Made by a program: the position numbers and the translations under genes
Notes under the pieces: generated by a model
Databases searched by the model: none
Told to the model about the DNA's origin: nothing
What the model saw: the letters and a program-made list of their open reading frames with translations, nothing else
Part shown: positions 57,442-64,000 of the stretch, piece after piece
Layout: the number at the start of each line of letters is the position of its first letter
Numbering within the stretch: position 1 is the stretch's first letter
Assembly: GCF_017308975.1 (NCBI RefSeq)
Contig: NZ_JADWPD010000007.1
Coordinates: 186,001 to 250,000 of the forward strand
Length of the DNA stretch: 64,000 bases
Source of the DNA: Amycolatopsis sp. MtRt-6
Lineage (GTDB): Bacteria; Actinomycetota; Actinomycetes; Mycobacteriales; Pseudonocardiaceae
Direction of reading: 5' to 3'

Positions 57442-58687
57442 GCGGCCCGTCCTGGTCGTCGGGTTCGTGACGCCGGTGCTGCTGGCCCTCACCGGCGTCG
57501 AGCCCGACGGCTCCGTCGTCCTCGTCGAAGAGCCGGACGTGGTCCGCAAGCGCGACCTGCGCGCGAGACTGGCCGGCTCCGCGCTGGTCCGCGAGCTGGT
57601 CGAGTGGGAGCACACGCGGCCCGGCTCGGCCGACGAGTTCCACGCCGCCCACCCGGACCTCGACCCGGTCGCGGTGATCCCGCTGATCGAGTACGCCACC
57701 CCGTTCGCCGCCCGGCTCGCCGAACGCTACGGCGTGCCGGGCGCGAGCCTCGGCGCCGCGCTCGTCCTGCGGGACAAGGCCGTGCTGCGCCGCGTCAGCG
57801 CGGCCGCCGGGCTGGCCAACCCCGAGAGCGCCGAGGTGACGGGCCCGGCGGACGTGCTGGCGTTCATGCGCGCCTGCCCGGGCCCGGTGGTGCTCAAGCC
57901 GGCGAACCGGCAGGCCGCGGTGGGCACGCAGATCGTGCGCGACCCGGCCGGCGTCGAGCAGGCCTGGGCGAACTGCGTGGAACAGGACGAGGGCATCTTC
58001 GTCCCGGACCGGCCGATGGAGCTGCGCATGCTGGCCGAGCGGTACGTGCCGGGCGCCGAGTACAGCGTCGAGATGCTCGTGCGCGGCGGGAAGCAGTTGT
58101 TCGCCAACGTCACCGGCAAGCAGCTGTACCCGGGGCCGCGGCCGGTGGAGCTGGCGCACATCGTGCCGGCCGACATCCCGGATGCGCTGACCGAGACGCT
58201 CGCGGAGGTGACCCGCCGGGTCGTCGCGGCGGCCGGGTTCGCCGACGGGATCGTGCACTGCGAGTGGATCGTCGGCGACGACGGCGTGCCGTACCTCGTG
58301 GAGTGCGCGGGCCGGATCGCCGGCGACGGCATCATGGAGATCATCGACCACGCCTACTCCGTCAAGCTGCTGCGTGCGTACTTCGCCGTGATGCGCGGCG
58401 AAACCCCGCTTCCGCTGCCCACCCGGGCGACCGGTGGCGCGGCCGTCCGGTTCGTCCCCATGGAGCCCGGCGTGATCGACGCCGTGGTGGGCCTGGAGCA
58501 GGCCCGCCGGGTGGCGGGCGTGTTCCTCGTCGACCTCCAGGTCGGCCCGGGGCACCGGTTCGCCGGCCTGCGCAGCTCCTGGGACCGCGCGGGCCTGGTC
58601 ATGGCCGAGGCCGACAGCCCGGCCGAGGCCCTGCAGCGCGCCGAGAAGGCCGCGGGCCTGGTGCGGATCGAGATGCGCACGGAGTAA
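57434..58687 (+). CDS. ATP-grasp ligase 2 of the biosynthetic cluster
   Basis: A 417-residue ATP-grasp enzyme, only distantly like ligase 1. It has RDKAVLRRVSAAAGL, GPVVLKPANRQAAVGTQIV with the ATP-binding Lys, LAERYVPGAEYSVEMLV, and a metal motif variant VPYLVECAGRIAGDG where an Asn of the usual E.N pair is replaced by Ala or Cys (ECAGR). This change may alter metal binding, or the neighbouring residues compensate. It overlaps the flavoprotein gene by 8 bases. A second amide-forming step is the likely role. Confidence 0.88.
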   Translation: MPERPVLVVGFVTPVLLALTGVEPDGSVVLVEEPDVVRKRDLRARLAGSALVRELVEWEHTRPGSADEFHAAHPDLDPVAVIPLIEYATPFAARLAERYGVPGASLGAALVLRDKAVLRRVSAAAGLANPESAEVTGPADVLAFMRACPGPVVLKPANRQAAVGTQIVRDPAGVEQAWANCVEQDEGIFVPDRPMELRMLAERYVPGAEYSVEMLVRGGKQLFANVTGKQLYPGPRPVELAHIVPADIPDALTETLAEVTRRVVAAAGFADGIVHCEWIVGDDGVPYLVECAGRIAGDGIMEIIDHAYSVKLLRAYFAVMRGETPLPLPTRATGGAAVRFVPMEPGVIDAVVGLEQARRVAGVFLVDLQVGPGHRFAGLRSSWDRAGLVMAEADSPAEALQRAEKAAGLVRIEMRTE

Positions 58688-58704
58688 GTGGTTCCCTGCC
58701 AACG

Positions 58705-58742
58705 GAAGAGGCCTTCGCCGATGGTCCGGCGAAGGCCTCTTC
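58705..58742. terminator. Bidirectional terminator between the convergent operons
   Basis: A perfect 16-bp stem (GAAGAGGCCTTCGCCG at 58705-58720, complement at 58727-58742) with a 6-base loop. It lies 17 bases after the forward operon and 11 bases after the end of the reverse operon, so it can stop transcription from both sides. Confidence 0.9.
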
Positions 58743-58753
58743 TCGTGGGTGGG

Positions 58754-60058
58754 TCAGCGGCGGAGCCGGCGACCCACACCGGCGGCGGCGGCCGAGAGGG
58801 CGGCCGCGCCGAGGACCTGCAGGATGCGGTGCTGACGGCTCGCCCGGTGCTGGGCCCGGAGATAAGGGATGGTCGTGTTGGTGACCATCGCGTGCAGCGG
58901 CATCCAGCGGTGGCGCAGCAGCTTCTCCAGGACCGTGTCGCAGGCGCGTTCCAGGCGGACCGCCGGCGACCGTACGGTGTCGCGCAGCTCGGCGAAGTTG
59001 CGGTGGGACATGGTGGCGAGGGCGTCGGTGTTCGGCTTGCGGCGGGCGTAGTACCGGGCCAGCGCCGCCGCCGGGTCGGCCGGGTGGGCGGCCAGGCTGC
59101 CGGTCAGCTCGAGCGCGTCCTCGAAGGCGGAGTTCATGCCCTGGGCCAGGAACGGGTAGACCGCGTGGCAGGCGTCGCCGATCAGCGCGACCTTGCCTTC
59201 GTAGGTCCACGGCGCCGTACTGACGGTGACGAGGTTGAAGGTCGGGCGCTCGAGGAACTTTTCGCCGAGGTCGGGGACCAGGGCCAGGACGTCGGGGAAC
59301 TCGCGGCGGAACAGCGATTCGACGTCCGACGGCGTCCGCAGCGCGTCGAAGCCGGCGGGACCGTGGAACGGCAGGACGCAGGAACACGTGAAGGAACCGT
59401 CGCGGTTGGGGTGGGCGAACATCATCGTGTCGCCGCGGGGCCACAGGTGGAAGACGTCGTCGGCCATCCGGTGGGTGCCGTCGGCGGCCGCCGGGATGTG
59501 CAGTTCGCGCCAGCCCCACTCGAGGTAGCTCTGCGAGAACTCCGCGCGCAGCTCGTGGTGCATGAACCGGCGGACGGCCGAGAACGCGCCGTCCGCGCCC
59601 ACCACGACGTCCGGGCGCACCTTGAACGTCTGCCCGTCCGGAGCCTCGAAGGTCGCCGACGGCAGGTCCCGGTCCACGCCGGTGCACCGCGTGTCGAACA
59701 CGAACCGCACGCCGGGCTCCGCCAGGGCCGCGTCGACCAGCAGCGCACTGAGGTCCTGGCGCTGGATGGCGAGGATGCCGCCGTCGCCGTAGGACGAGAA
59801 GCGCAGGCTTGCGTCGGGGTTGTGCAGCAGCCGCCCGCGCATCGGCACGACGAACCGCCTGACGTCTTCGGCGAGCCCCAGGCGGTCCAGCGCCGCCAGG
59901 CCGCGCCGGGACAGGCCGAGGTTCATCGACGTCACCGCGACGGACGTCCCCCGCGGGTCCGGCCGGCGGTCGTACACCGTCACGACGTGTCCCTGCCGGC
60001 CCAGCGAGAGCGCGAGGAACGCGCCGGCCATGCCGGCCCCCACGATCGTGAACTCCAC
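58754..60058 (-). CDS. Kynurenine 3-monooxygenase-like FAD monooxygenase
   Basis: A 434-residue class A flavoprotein monooxygenase. The N-terminal FAD motif is VGAGMAGAFLALSLGRQGH, a middle segment VVVGADGAFSAVRRFM, and the second FAD motif GDACHAVYPFLAQGMNSAFED. Overall it resembles kynurenine 3-monooxygenase more than phenol hydroxylases, including a hydrophobic, then basic C-terminal tail (ILQVLGAAALSAAAAGVG then RRLRR) as membrane-associated KMOs have. The start is the GTG at 60058, which shares a base with the upstream stop. It probably hydroxylates an amino-arene or similar precursor; kynurenine itself is not proven. Confidence 0.87.
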   Translation of the reverse strand: MEFTIVGAGMAGAFLALSLGRQGHVVTVYDRRPDPRGTSVAVTSMNLGLSRRGLAALDRLGLAEDVRRFVVPMRGRLLHNPDASLRFSSYGDGGILAIQRQDLSALLVDAALAEPGVRFVFDTRCTGVDRDLPSATFEAPDGQTFKVRPDVVVGADGAFSAVRRFMHHELRAEFSQSYLEWGWRELHIPAAADGTHRMADDVFHLWPRGDTMMFAHPNRDGSFTCSCVLPFHGPAGFDALRTPSDVESLFRREFPDVLALVPDLGEKFLERPTFNLVTVSTAPWTYEGKVALIGDACHAVYPFLAQGMNSAFEDALELTGSLAAHPADPAAALARYYARRKPNTDALATMSHRNFAELRDTVRSPAVRLERACDTVLEKLLRHRWMPLHAMVTNTTIPYLRAQHRASRQHRILQVLGAAALSAAAAGVGRRLRR

Positions 60059-61095
60059 TACGCACACTCCTTGTCGTTGACGTGGCCGAGAATCTCCCCG
60101 GCGACGAGCGGGGCGGCGCCGAACCCGGAGCCGCCGCACGCGGCCCGCGACCACACCGACGGGTGAAGGCGGGCGAGCACGGGACCACCGGTGCCGGCGT
60201 CGGTCGCGTAGTGGCAGTCCTTGGTCGCCACCACGGCGTAGTCCTCGGCCCGGGCGAGGATCGGCTCGGCGAGCAGCCGGCCGGCCCACGGTTCCCGGTC
60301 GGGGGCGTCGGTGGTGGCGACCGCCCGGCACACCGCGTCGGAACTGATCTTGAGCAGGGTGCCGGCACCGGGCGGCAGCAGCCAGGCGCTGCGTGCGGCC
60401 CCGATCCGGCCCACCCCGGGAGCGGCCGCCCACCAGGCGGCCAGGTGCGCCGGCGGCCGCAGGTAGACCATGGTCTGCCGGTGCAGCACGACGGGCGGCC
60501 CGCCGAGCGCGGCGGTCCACGGCCCGCCGGCGAGCAGGACGGTGTCCGCGCTTTCCGTGGAATCGTCGGCCAGGACCACCGCCCGGTCGTGCACCTCGAC
60601 GACCGCGCACCCCGGCCGCAGGGTCACGGCGGGGTGCGCGGCAAGCCACTCGACGGCGGACCGGAGGAACCGGCCGGCCAGCAGCACCGCACCGCCGGGG
60701 TCGAGCACGCCGCTGGTTCCGGCCGGGAAGAGCACGGGCGGCAGCGTTCCGGCCGGCACGGCGGTGGCGGGCACGCCGGCCTGGCGCGCGGTGCCGAAGG
60801 CCCGCTCGAGTTCGTCCGGGGTACCGGCGGTGACCACACCGACCGGCCGGACGAAGTCCTTTCGCAGCAGCGACTCCAGCTCCGCCCACCGGCGGCGGGC
60901 TTCGGCCATCCGCACGGTGCCGTCCACATCGTCCGGCCGCAGAACGCGCAGCGCCCGGTGCTGGTCGGACGACGTCGAGGCGGGATTCGGGATGGGACCA
61001 CGGTCGAGGAGGATGACGCGATGCCCGGCCCGCGCGCACCCGATCGCGGTGACCAGCCCGGTGACCCCGGCCCCGACGACGACAACCGTGGCCAT
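60058..61095 (-). CDS. DAO-family FAD oxidoreductase (glycine-oxidase-like)
   Basis: A 345-residue D-amino-acid-oxidase-fold enzyme: FAD motif VVVVGAGVTGLVTAIGCARAGH at the start and a C-terminal GGSGFGAAPLVAGEI. It corresponds in position and family to Spb39 of the s56-p1 pathway, which releases hydrazinoacetate by oxidising the lysine-derived part of an N-N adduct. Start and stop codons overlap those of both neighbours by one base (TGATG and GTAGTG), showing tight coupling. An alternative is a simple glycine or sarcosine oxidase. Confidence 0.85.
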   Translation of the reverse strand: MATVVVVGAGVTGLVTAIGCARAGHRVILLDRGPIPNPASTSSDQHRALRVLRPDDVDGTVRMAEARRRWAELESLLRKDFVRPVGVVTAGTPDELERAFGTARQAGVPATAVPAGTLPPVLFPAGTSGVLDPGGAVLLAGRFLRSAVEWLAAHPAVTLRPGCAVVEVHDRAVVLADDSTESADTVLLAGGPWTAALGGPPVVLHRQTMVYLRPPAHLAAWWAAAPGVGRIGAARSAWLLPPGAGTLLKISSDAVCRAVATTDAPDREPWAGRLLAEPILARAEDYAVVATKDCHYATDAGTGGPVLARLHPSVWSRAACGGSGFGAAPLVAGEILGHVNDKECA

Positions 61096-62657
61096 CAGCG
61101 AGCCGGGGTGGTGGCCTCGGTCGCGCGGACCGTCACCGACAGCCGCGGTAAGCGTTTCGGGGTCACCGTGTCCGAGTCCGGATGACCCGGCAGCATCGTG
61201 TCCGGCAGTGCCGCCGCCGCGAGGTCGACCAGGATCGGCGCCGCGCACCTCAGGAACACCTCCACCTGGTGACACAGGTCGCCCGCCGTCGCGAACGTCA
61301 CCGCCGGCGCCAGCCGGTCCAACCGGCCCAGCTGCTCCGCCAGCGTCGACGCCGCCGCCGTCAGGCTGAAGCGCGGCAGCTCGTAGGCGTCGGCGAACCG
61401 TTCCACCATCCGCTTCGCCGTTCGCCGGGCGTCCGCCGACACCGGCAGCGGGCCGCGGTCCACCCAGCGGTCGACCGCCGCCGCGACCCGGTTCCACGGG
61501 CCGGTCAGCCGCGTGGCACCGACTCGGACCAGCGCCTCGCGGGTGAAGTCCGTGCGCTGGTACTCGGGACTGGTCGCGCACAGGTGGAACCGGATCAGGT
61601 CGCGCGGTACCTCGGCGGCCAGCTCCCGGCCGGACACCACGTGCCCGCGGCTGGTGGAGAACTTCTCGTTGGCCAGCTCGTAGAACTCGTTGGTGAGGTA
61701 CTGCGCCGGCAGCACGTGCTCGCCGAGCGCGGTGAGCAGCGCCGTGCCCACGATCGCGAACGGGTACGTCGCGTCCAGGCCGAGGAAGTACACCACCGTC
61801 GTGCCGGCGCCGGCCCGCCAGAGCTCGTCGTCGGCGCTCAGCACCGTGCCGCGCCGCTCGGCGCCCAGCGCGGTGGTGAACATGCTCCACGGCATGCCTT
61901 CCATGTGCGCGTAGAACACCTGGCCCGCCACCTCCGGGAACGGCGCCGGGATGCCCCACGACGCCGGCTGGGTGATCGGGAAGTCCGGCAGCGGCCGCGC
62001 CAGCGCGGACCCGATCAGCCGGGCCATGCCGGGGCGCATCGGCGTCCGGGCGAAGTACGCCTCCAGTTGCGCGCGGTACCGCTCCACCGGGAACACGAGG
62101 ATGGCGGCCTCACGGCGTTCCAGCGGCTCGTCCGGCCGCGCCGTCGAGCGCGGGCCGATCAGCTCGCCCGGGGCGATCGGCAGCCCGCAGCTCTCGCAGA
62201 TCCCGGCACACCCCTCGGCGAGGCAGAACGGGCACCCGCCGGTGACGTAGGCGTCCATCAGGTACTCGCCCGTGCTGCGCAGGTATGGGAACTCCACCGT
62301 CCGCAGCTCCAGCAGGCCCCGCCGGTGCAGGCGCTCGTAGAACCCGGTGACCAGCGCGGTGAACCGGTCGCCGAGGCAGCCGAATCCGTCGATCTCGACG
62401 CCCATCGCGGCGAAGGTCCGCAGGACCTGCTCGGCCGAGCGCTCCCGCAGGTCCTCCGGGGTGACGCCGAGCCGTTCGGCCGCGGCGACGACGTAATTCT
62501 GCGTGAAGTGCATCCCGGTGCCGTACAGCGCTTCCCGGCCGGTCGCGCGGGCGTAGCGGGTGCAGACGTCGGCGGCCAGGAACGGGCCCGCGAGGTGGCC
62601 CAGGTGCAGGTCCCCGTTCGCCGTCGGTGCGGGCGAAATCACCACGAGGCGGTCCAT
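61095..62657 (-). CDS. Methionyl-tRNA synthetase-like enzyme of hydrazine-forming machinery
   Basis: A 520-residue class I synthetase-like protein. The ATP motifs are intact: HLGH at residues 18-21 and KFSTS at 331-335 (KMSKS equivalent), with a Cys4-type knuckle (Cys142, 145, 154, 157). A helical anticodon-binding-like part follows, but there is no tRNA-binding C-terminal domain. It is coupled to an N-hydroxylase and an FAD enzyme and so is not the housekeeping MetRS. Homologues such as Spb40 join an amino acid to N6-hydroxylysine and carry a fused cupin that forms the N-N bond; here the cupin is absent. The amino-acid substrate is unknown. Confidence 0.88.
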   Translation of the reverse strand: MDRLVVISPAPTANGDLHLGHLAGPFLAADVCTRYARATGREALYGTGMHFTQNYVVAAAERLGVTPEDLRERSAEQVLRTFAAMGVEIDGFGCLGDRFTALVTGFYERLHRRGLLELRTVEFPYLRSTGEYLMDAYVTGGCPFCLAEGCAGICESCGLPIAPGELIGPRSTARPDEPLERREAAILVFPVERYRAQLEAYFARTPMRPGMARLIGSALARPLPDFPITQPASWGIPAPFPEVAGQVFYAHMEGMPWSMFTTALGAERRGTVLSADDELWRAGAGTTVVYFLGLDATYPFAIVGTALLTALGEHVLPAQYLTNEFYELANEKFSTSRGHVVSGRELAAEVPRDLIRFHLCATSPEYQRTDFTREALVRVGATRLTGPWNRVAAAVDRWVDRGPLPVSADARRTAKRMVERFADAYELPRFSLTAAASTLAEQLGRLDRLAPAVTFATAGDLCHQVEVFLRCAAPILVDLAAAALPDTMLPGHPDSDTVTPKRLPRLSVTVRATEATTPAR

Positions 62658-63937
62658 CAGACGGCCTCGCGCTCGCCGCCGCCGCGGCGGGCGAGCAGGT
62701 CGTCGACGATGTCGTGGGACCGGTGGGCCAGCACGCTGATCAGCGAGTCGGCGATGCCGTGCGTGGCCTCGTTGACGCCCTGCAGGTACACCGCGCCCCA
62801 CGCGGACTCGCCGAGGTCGACGCGGTAGCAGCGGCTGACCGAGATCTCCGCCAGCCCGACGTGCTTGGCCAGGTCGCGCACCAGCGCGGGCATCCGGTTG
62901 TCGAAGCCGGTGCCGAGCAGGACCAGGTCGCAGTGCAGCGGCTCCACCTTGCCGCTGGTGCGGTCACGAAGGTCGAGCACGACCTCGTCGCCGTCGACCC
63001 GGGCGCCCACCACCTCGGTCAGCGTCCGCACCTCCGAACGCTGTTGCCCGATGCCGCGCTGCTGGTAGAGCGTCGTGTACATGTGGTCGAGGAACGGCGG
63101 GGCCGCACCGGCGTAGTTGGTCAGCCGCATCTCGTCCAGCACCTGCTGCCGGACTTCGGGCGGGCTGTCGTAGAACCGGTCGACGAACGAGGGGAAGAAC
63201 AGCTCGTTGACGAACTTGCTCGTCTGGTAGTTCTGCGGGCCGACCGACCGCACGATCATCGTGCGGGTGCTGTTGGGCAGGTTGTCGTGCAGGGCCATGA
63301 ACATCTCCGCGGCGCTCTGCGCCCCGCCCACGACGACGGCGCGCAGCGGCGCGTCGGCGGGCAGCTGCGCGATCCGGCGGCGGTACTGGGCGCTGTGGAT
63401 GAGCCGGTCGGCCGGGAGGCCGGCGAAGACGTCCGGCACGTGCGTGTCCCGGCCGCCGCCGACGACCAGGTCGCGGCAGCGGATGGTGTCCCCGTCGGCG
63501 AGGGTGGCGATCCAGCCGACGATCGAGCCGTCGTCGTCGCGCGCGGGTTCGACGCTCCGGACCTTCGCGTCGTACCGGATGCGGACCTGCTCCAGTGACT
63601 TCGCGACCCACTGCAGGTAGTCGGAGAACTCCCACCGGAACGGGTGGAACGTCCCCAGGTTGACGAACTCGTCGAGTCGCTGCTGGTCGTGGAGGAAGTT
63701 GAGGAACGAGAACCTGCTGCGCGGGTTGCGCAGGGTCACCAGGTCCTTGAGGAAGGAGACCTGGCTGCGCGCCCACGGCATCAGCAGGTCGCGCTGCCAC
63801 TTGATGTCCGGGCCCTGCTCCAGCAGCAGCGTCTGCCGGGCCAGTTCCGGGTGCCCGGACTCCTCGATGGCCACCGCGAGCGCGAGGTTCGCCGGTCCGG
63901 CTCCGATCGCGAGCAAACCCACCTGTACTTCGGTCAC
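62657..63937 (-). CDS. L-lysine/L-ornithine N-monooxygenase
   Basis: A 426-residue flavin-dependent N-hydroxylating monooxygenase. The FAD motif is AIGAGPANLALA, the substrate region NPRSRFSFLNFL, the NADPH motif VVVGGAQSAAEMF, and the ATGY-type end LLGTGFDN. N6-hydroxylysine or N5-hydroxyornithine is the expected product. The start is the GTG at 63937 with GGAG 8-9 bases upstream. It leads the reverse operon and overlaps the MetRS-like gene by one base. Siderophore use is the usual alternative, but no siderophore synthetase is visible. Confidence 0.9.
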   Translation of the reverse strand: MTEVQVGLLAIGAGPANLALAVAIEESGHPELARQTLLLEQGPDIKWQRDLLMPWARSQVSFLKDLVTLRNPRSRFSFLNFLHDQQRLDEFVNLGTFHPFRWEFSDYLQWVAKSLEQVRIRYDAKVRSVEPARDDDGSIVGWIATLADGDTIRCRDLVVGGGRDTHVPDVFAGLPADRLIHSAQYRRRIAQLPADAPLRAVVVGGAQSAAEMFMALHDNLPNSTRTMIVRSVGPQNYQTSKFVNELFFPSFVDRFYDSPPEVRQQVLDEMRLTNYAGAAPPFLDHMYTTLYQQRGIGQQRSEVRTLTEVVGARVDGDEVVLDLRDRTSGKVEPLHCDLVLLGTGFDNRMPALVRDLAKHVGLAEISVSRCYRVDLGESAWGAVYLQGVNEATHGIADSLISVLAHRSHDIVDDLLARRGGGEREAV

Positions 63938-64000
63938 AGATACACTCCGATTTCTGGGAATAGGTCGGCGTGCCGCGTGCCGCCGCCAGCGATCGTAAGG
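63938..64000. promoter_or_regulatory. Start of the promoter region of the reverse biosynthetic operon
   Basis: The 63 bases to the right edge hold the ribosome site of the N-hydroxylase and presumably part of its promoter. No motif is clear, and the region is cut by the window end. Confidence 0.3.

Noticed and set aside
61095..62657. Housekeeping methionyl-tRNA synthetase
   Set aside because: It is translationally coupled to an N-hydroxylase and two FAD enzymes and lacks a tRNA-binding extension; the housekeeping gene is normally isolated from such operons.
62657..63937. Siderophore biosynthesis by the N-monooxygenase
   Set aside because: No NRPS, NIS synthetase, acyltransferase or siderophore transporter is visible, whereas the MetRS-like and DAO genes are; the region right of the window could still change this.

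Overview
The window is very GC-rich. It has frequent GTG starts, tight ATGA/GTGA overlaps and actinobacterial families such as a DUF574 methyltransferase, GIDE-type and PH-like small membrane proteins and a short HisKA_3 kinase. This points to a filamentous actinomycete, most likely of the Pseudonocardiales (Amycolatopsis-like); the genus is an inference. I see no rRNA, tRNA, CRISPR array or insertion sequence.

Layout. 1-2.8 kb: a secreted His/Asp-rich protein cut by the left edge and a secreted beta-helix protein. 2.8-30 kb: an extracellular contractile injection system (eCIS) locus with tail terminator (DUF4255), AAA+ ATPase, DUF4157 protein, a large divergent cargo-like protein with a small partner, sheath, two tube proteins, chaperone-like and DUF6760 proteins, a 1006-residue repeat protein, LysM, spike/hub, PAAR, gp25, baseplate J and tail protein I. 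It ends with three envelope proteins (zinc-ribbon/TM/discoidin-like, a secreted propeller/vWA protein, an Ig/TM protein) and a LuxR regulator with a degenerate receiver. A palindrome, TGCCC-N4-GGGCA, recurs upstream of the eCIS transcription units and probably marks one regulon. 30-31.5 kb: a histidine kinase/response regulator pair.

31.8-46.8 kb is a mosaic of chromosomal genes: hydrolase/MarR pair with a perfect operator, membrane proteins, DUF574 methyltransferase, P450, secreted alpha/beta hydrolase, Tat-exported GH3 glycosidase, AraC regulator divergent from an MhqO/MhqD-like quinone-detoxification pair, BASS transporter, and an ECF sigma/anti-sigma pair whose promoter region holds two identical divergent ECF-type promoters. 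46.8-52.0 kb: a LacI-controlled ribose-type ABC uptake and ribokinase operon with two 14-bp operators and a strong terminator.

52.2-64 kb: part of a specialised-metabolite cluster. An HTH/NB-ARC regulator precedes a forward operon (MFS exporter, ATP-grasp ligase, acyl-CoA-dehydrogenase-like flavoprotein, second ATP-grasp ligase). This converges on a reverse operon (lysine/ornithine N-hydroxylase, free-standing methionyl-tRNA-synthetase-like protein, glycine-oxidase-like FAD enzyme, kynurenine-3-monooxygenase-like enzyme). The N-hydroxylase/MetRS-like/DAO trio is the signature of the hydrazine-forming pathway known from s56-p1 biosynthesis, here with a MetRS-like protein that lacks the usual fused cupin. 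With two ATP-grasp ligases and no NRPS or PKS visible, it suggests a small N-N-bond-containing peptide or amide. The cluster runs off the right edge.
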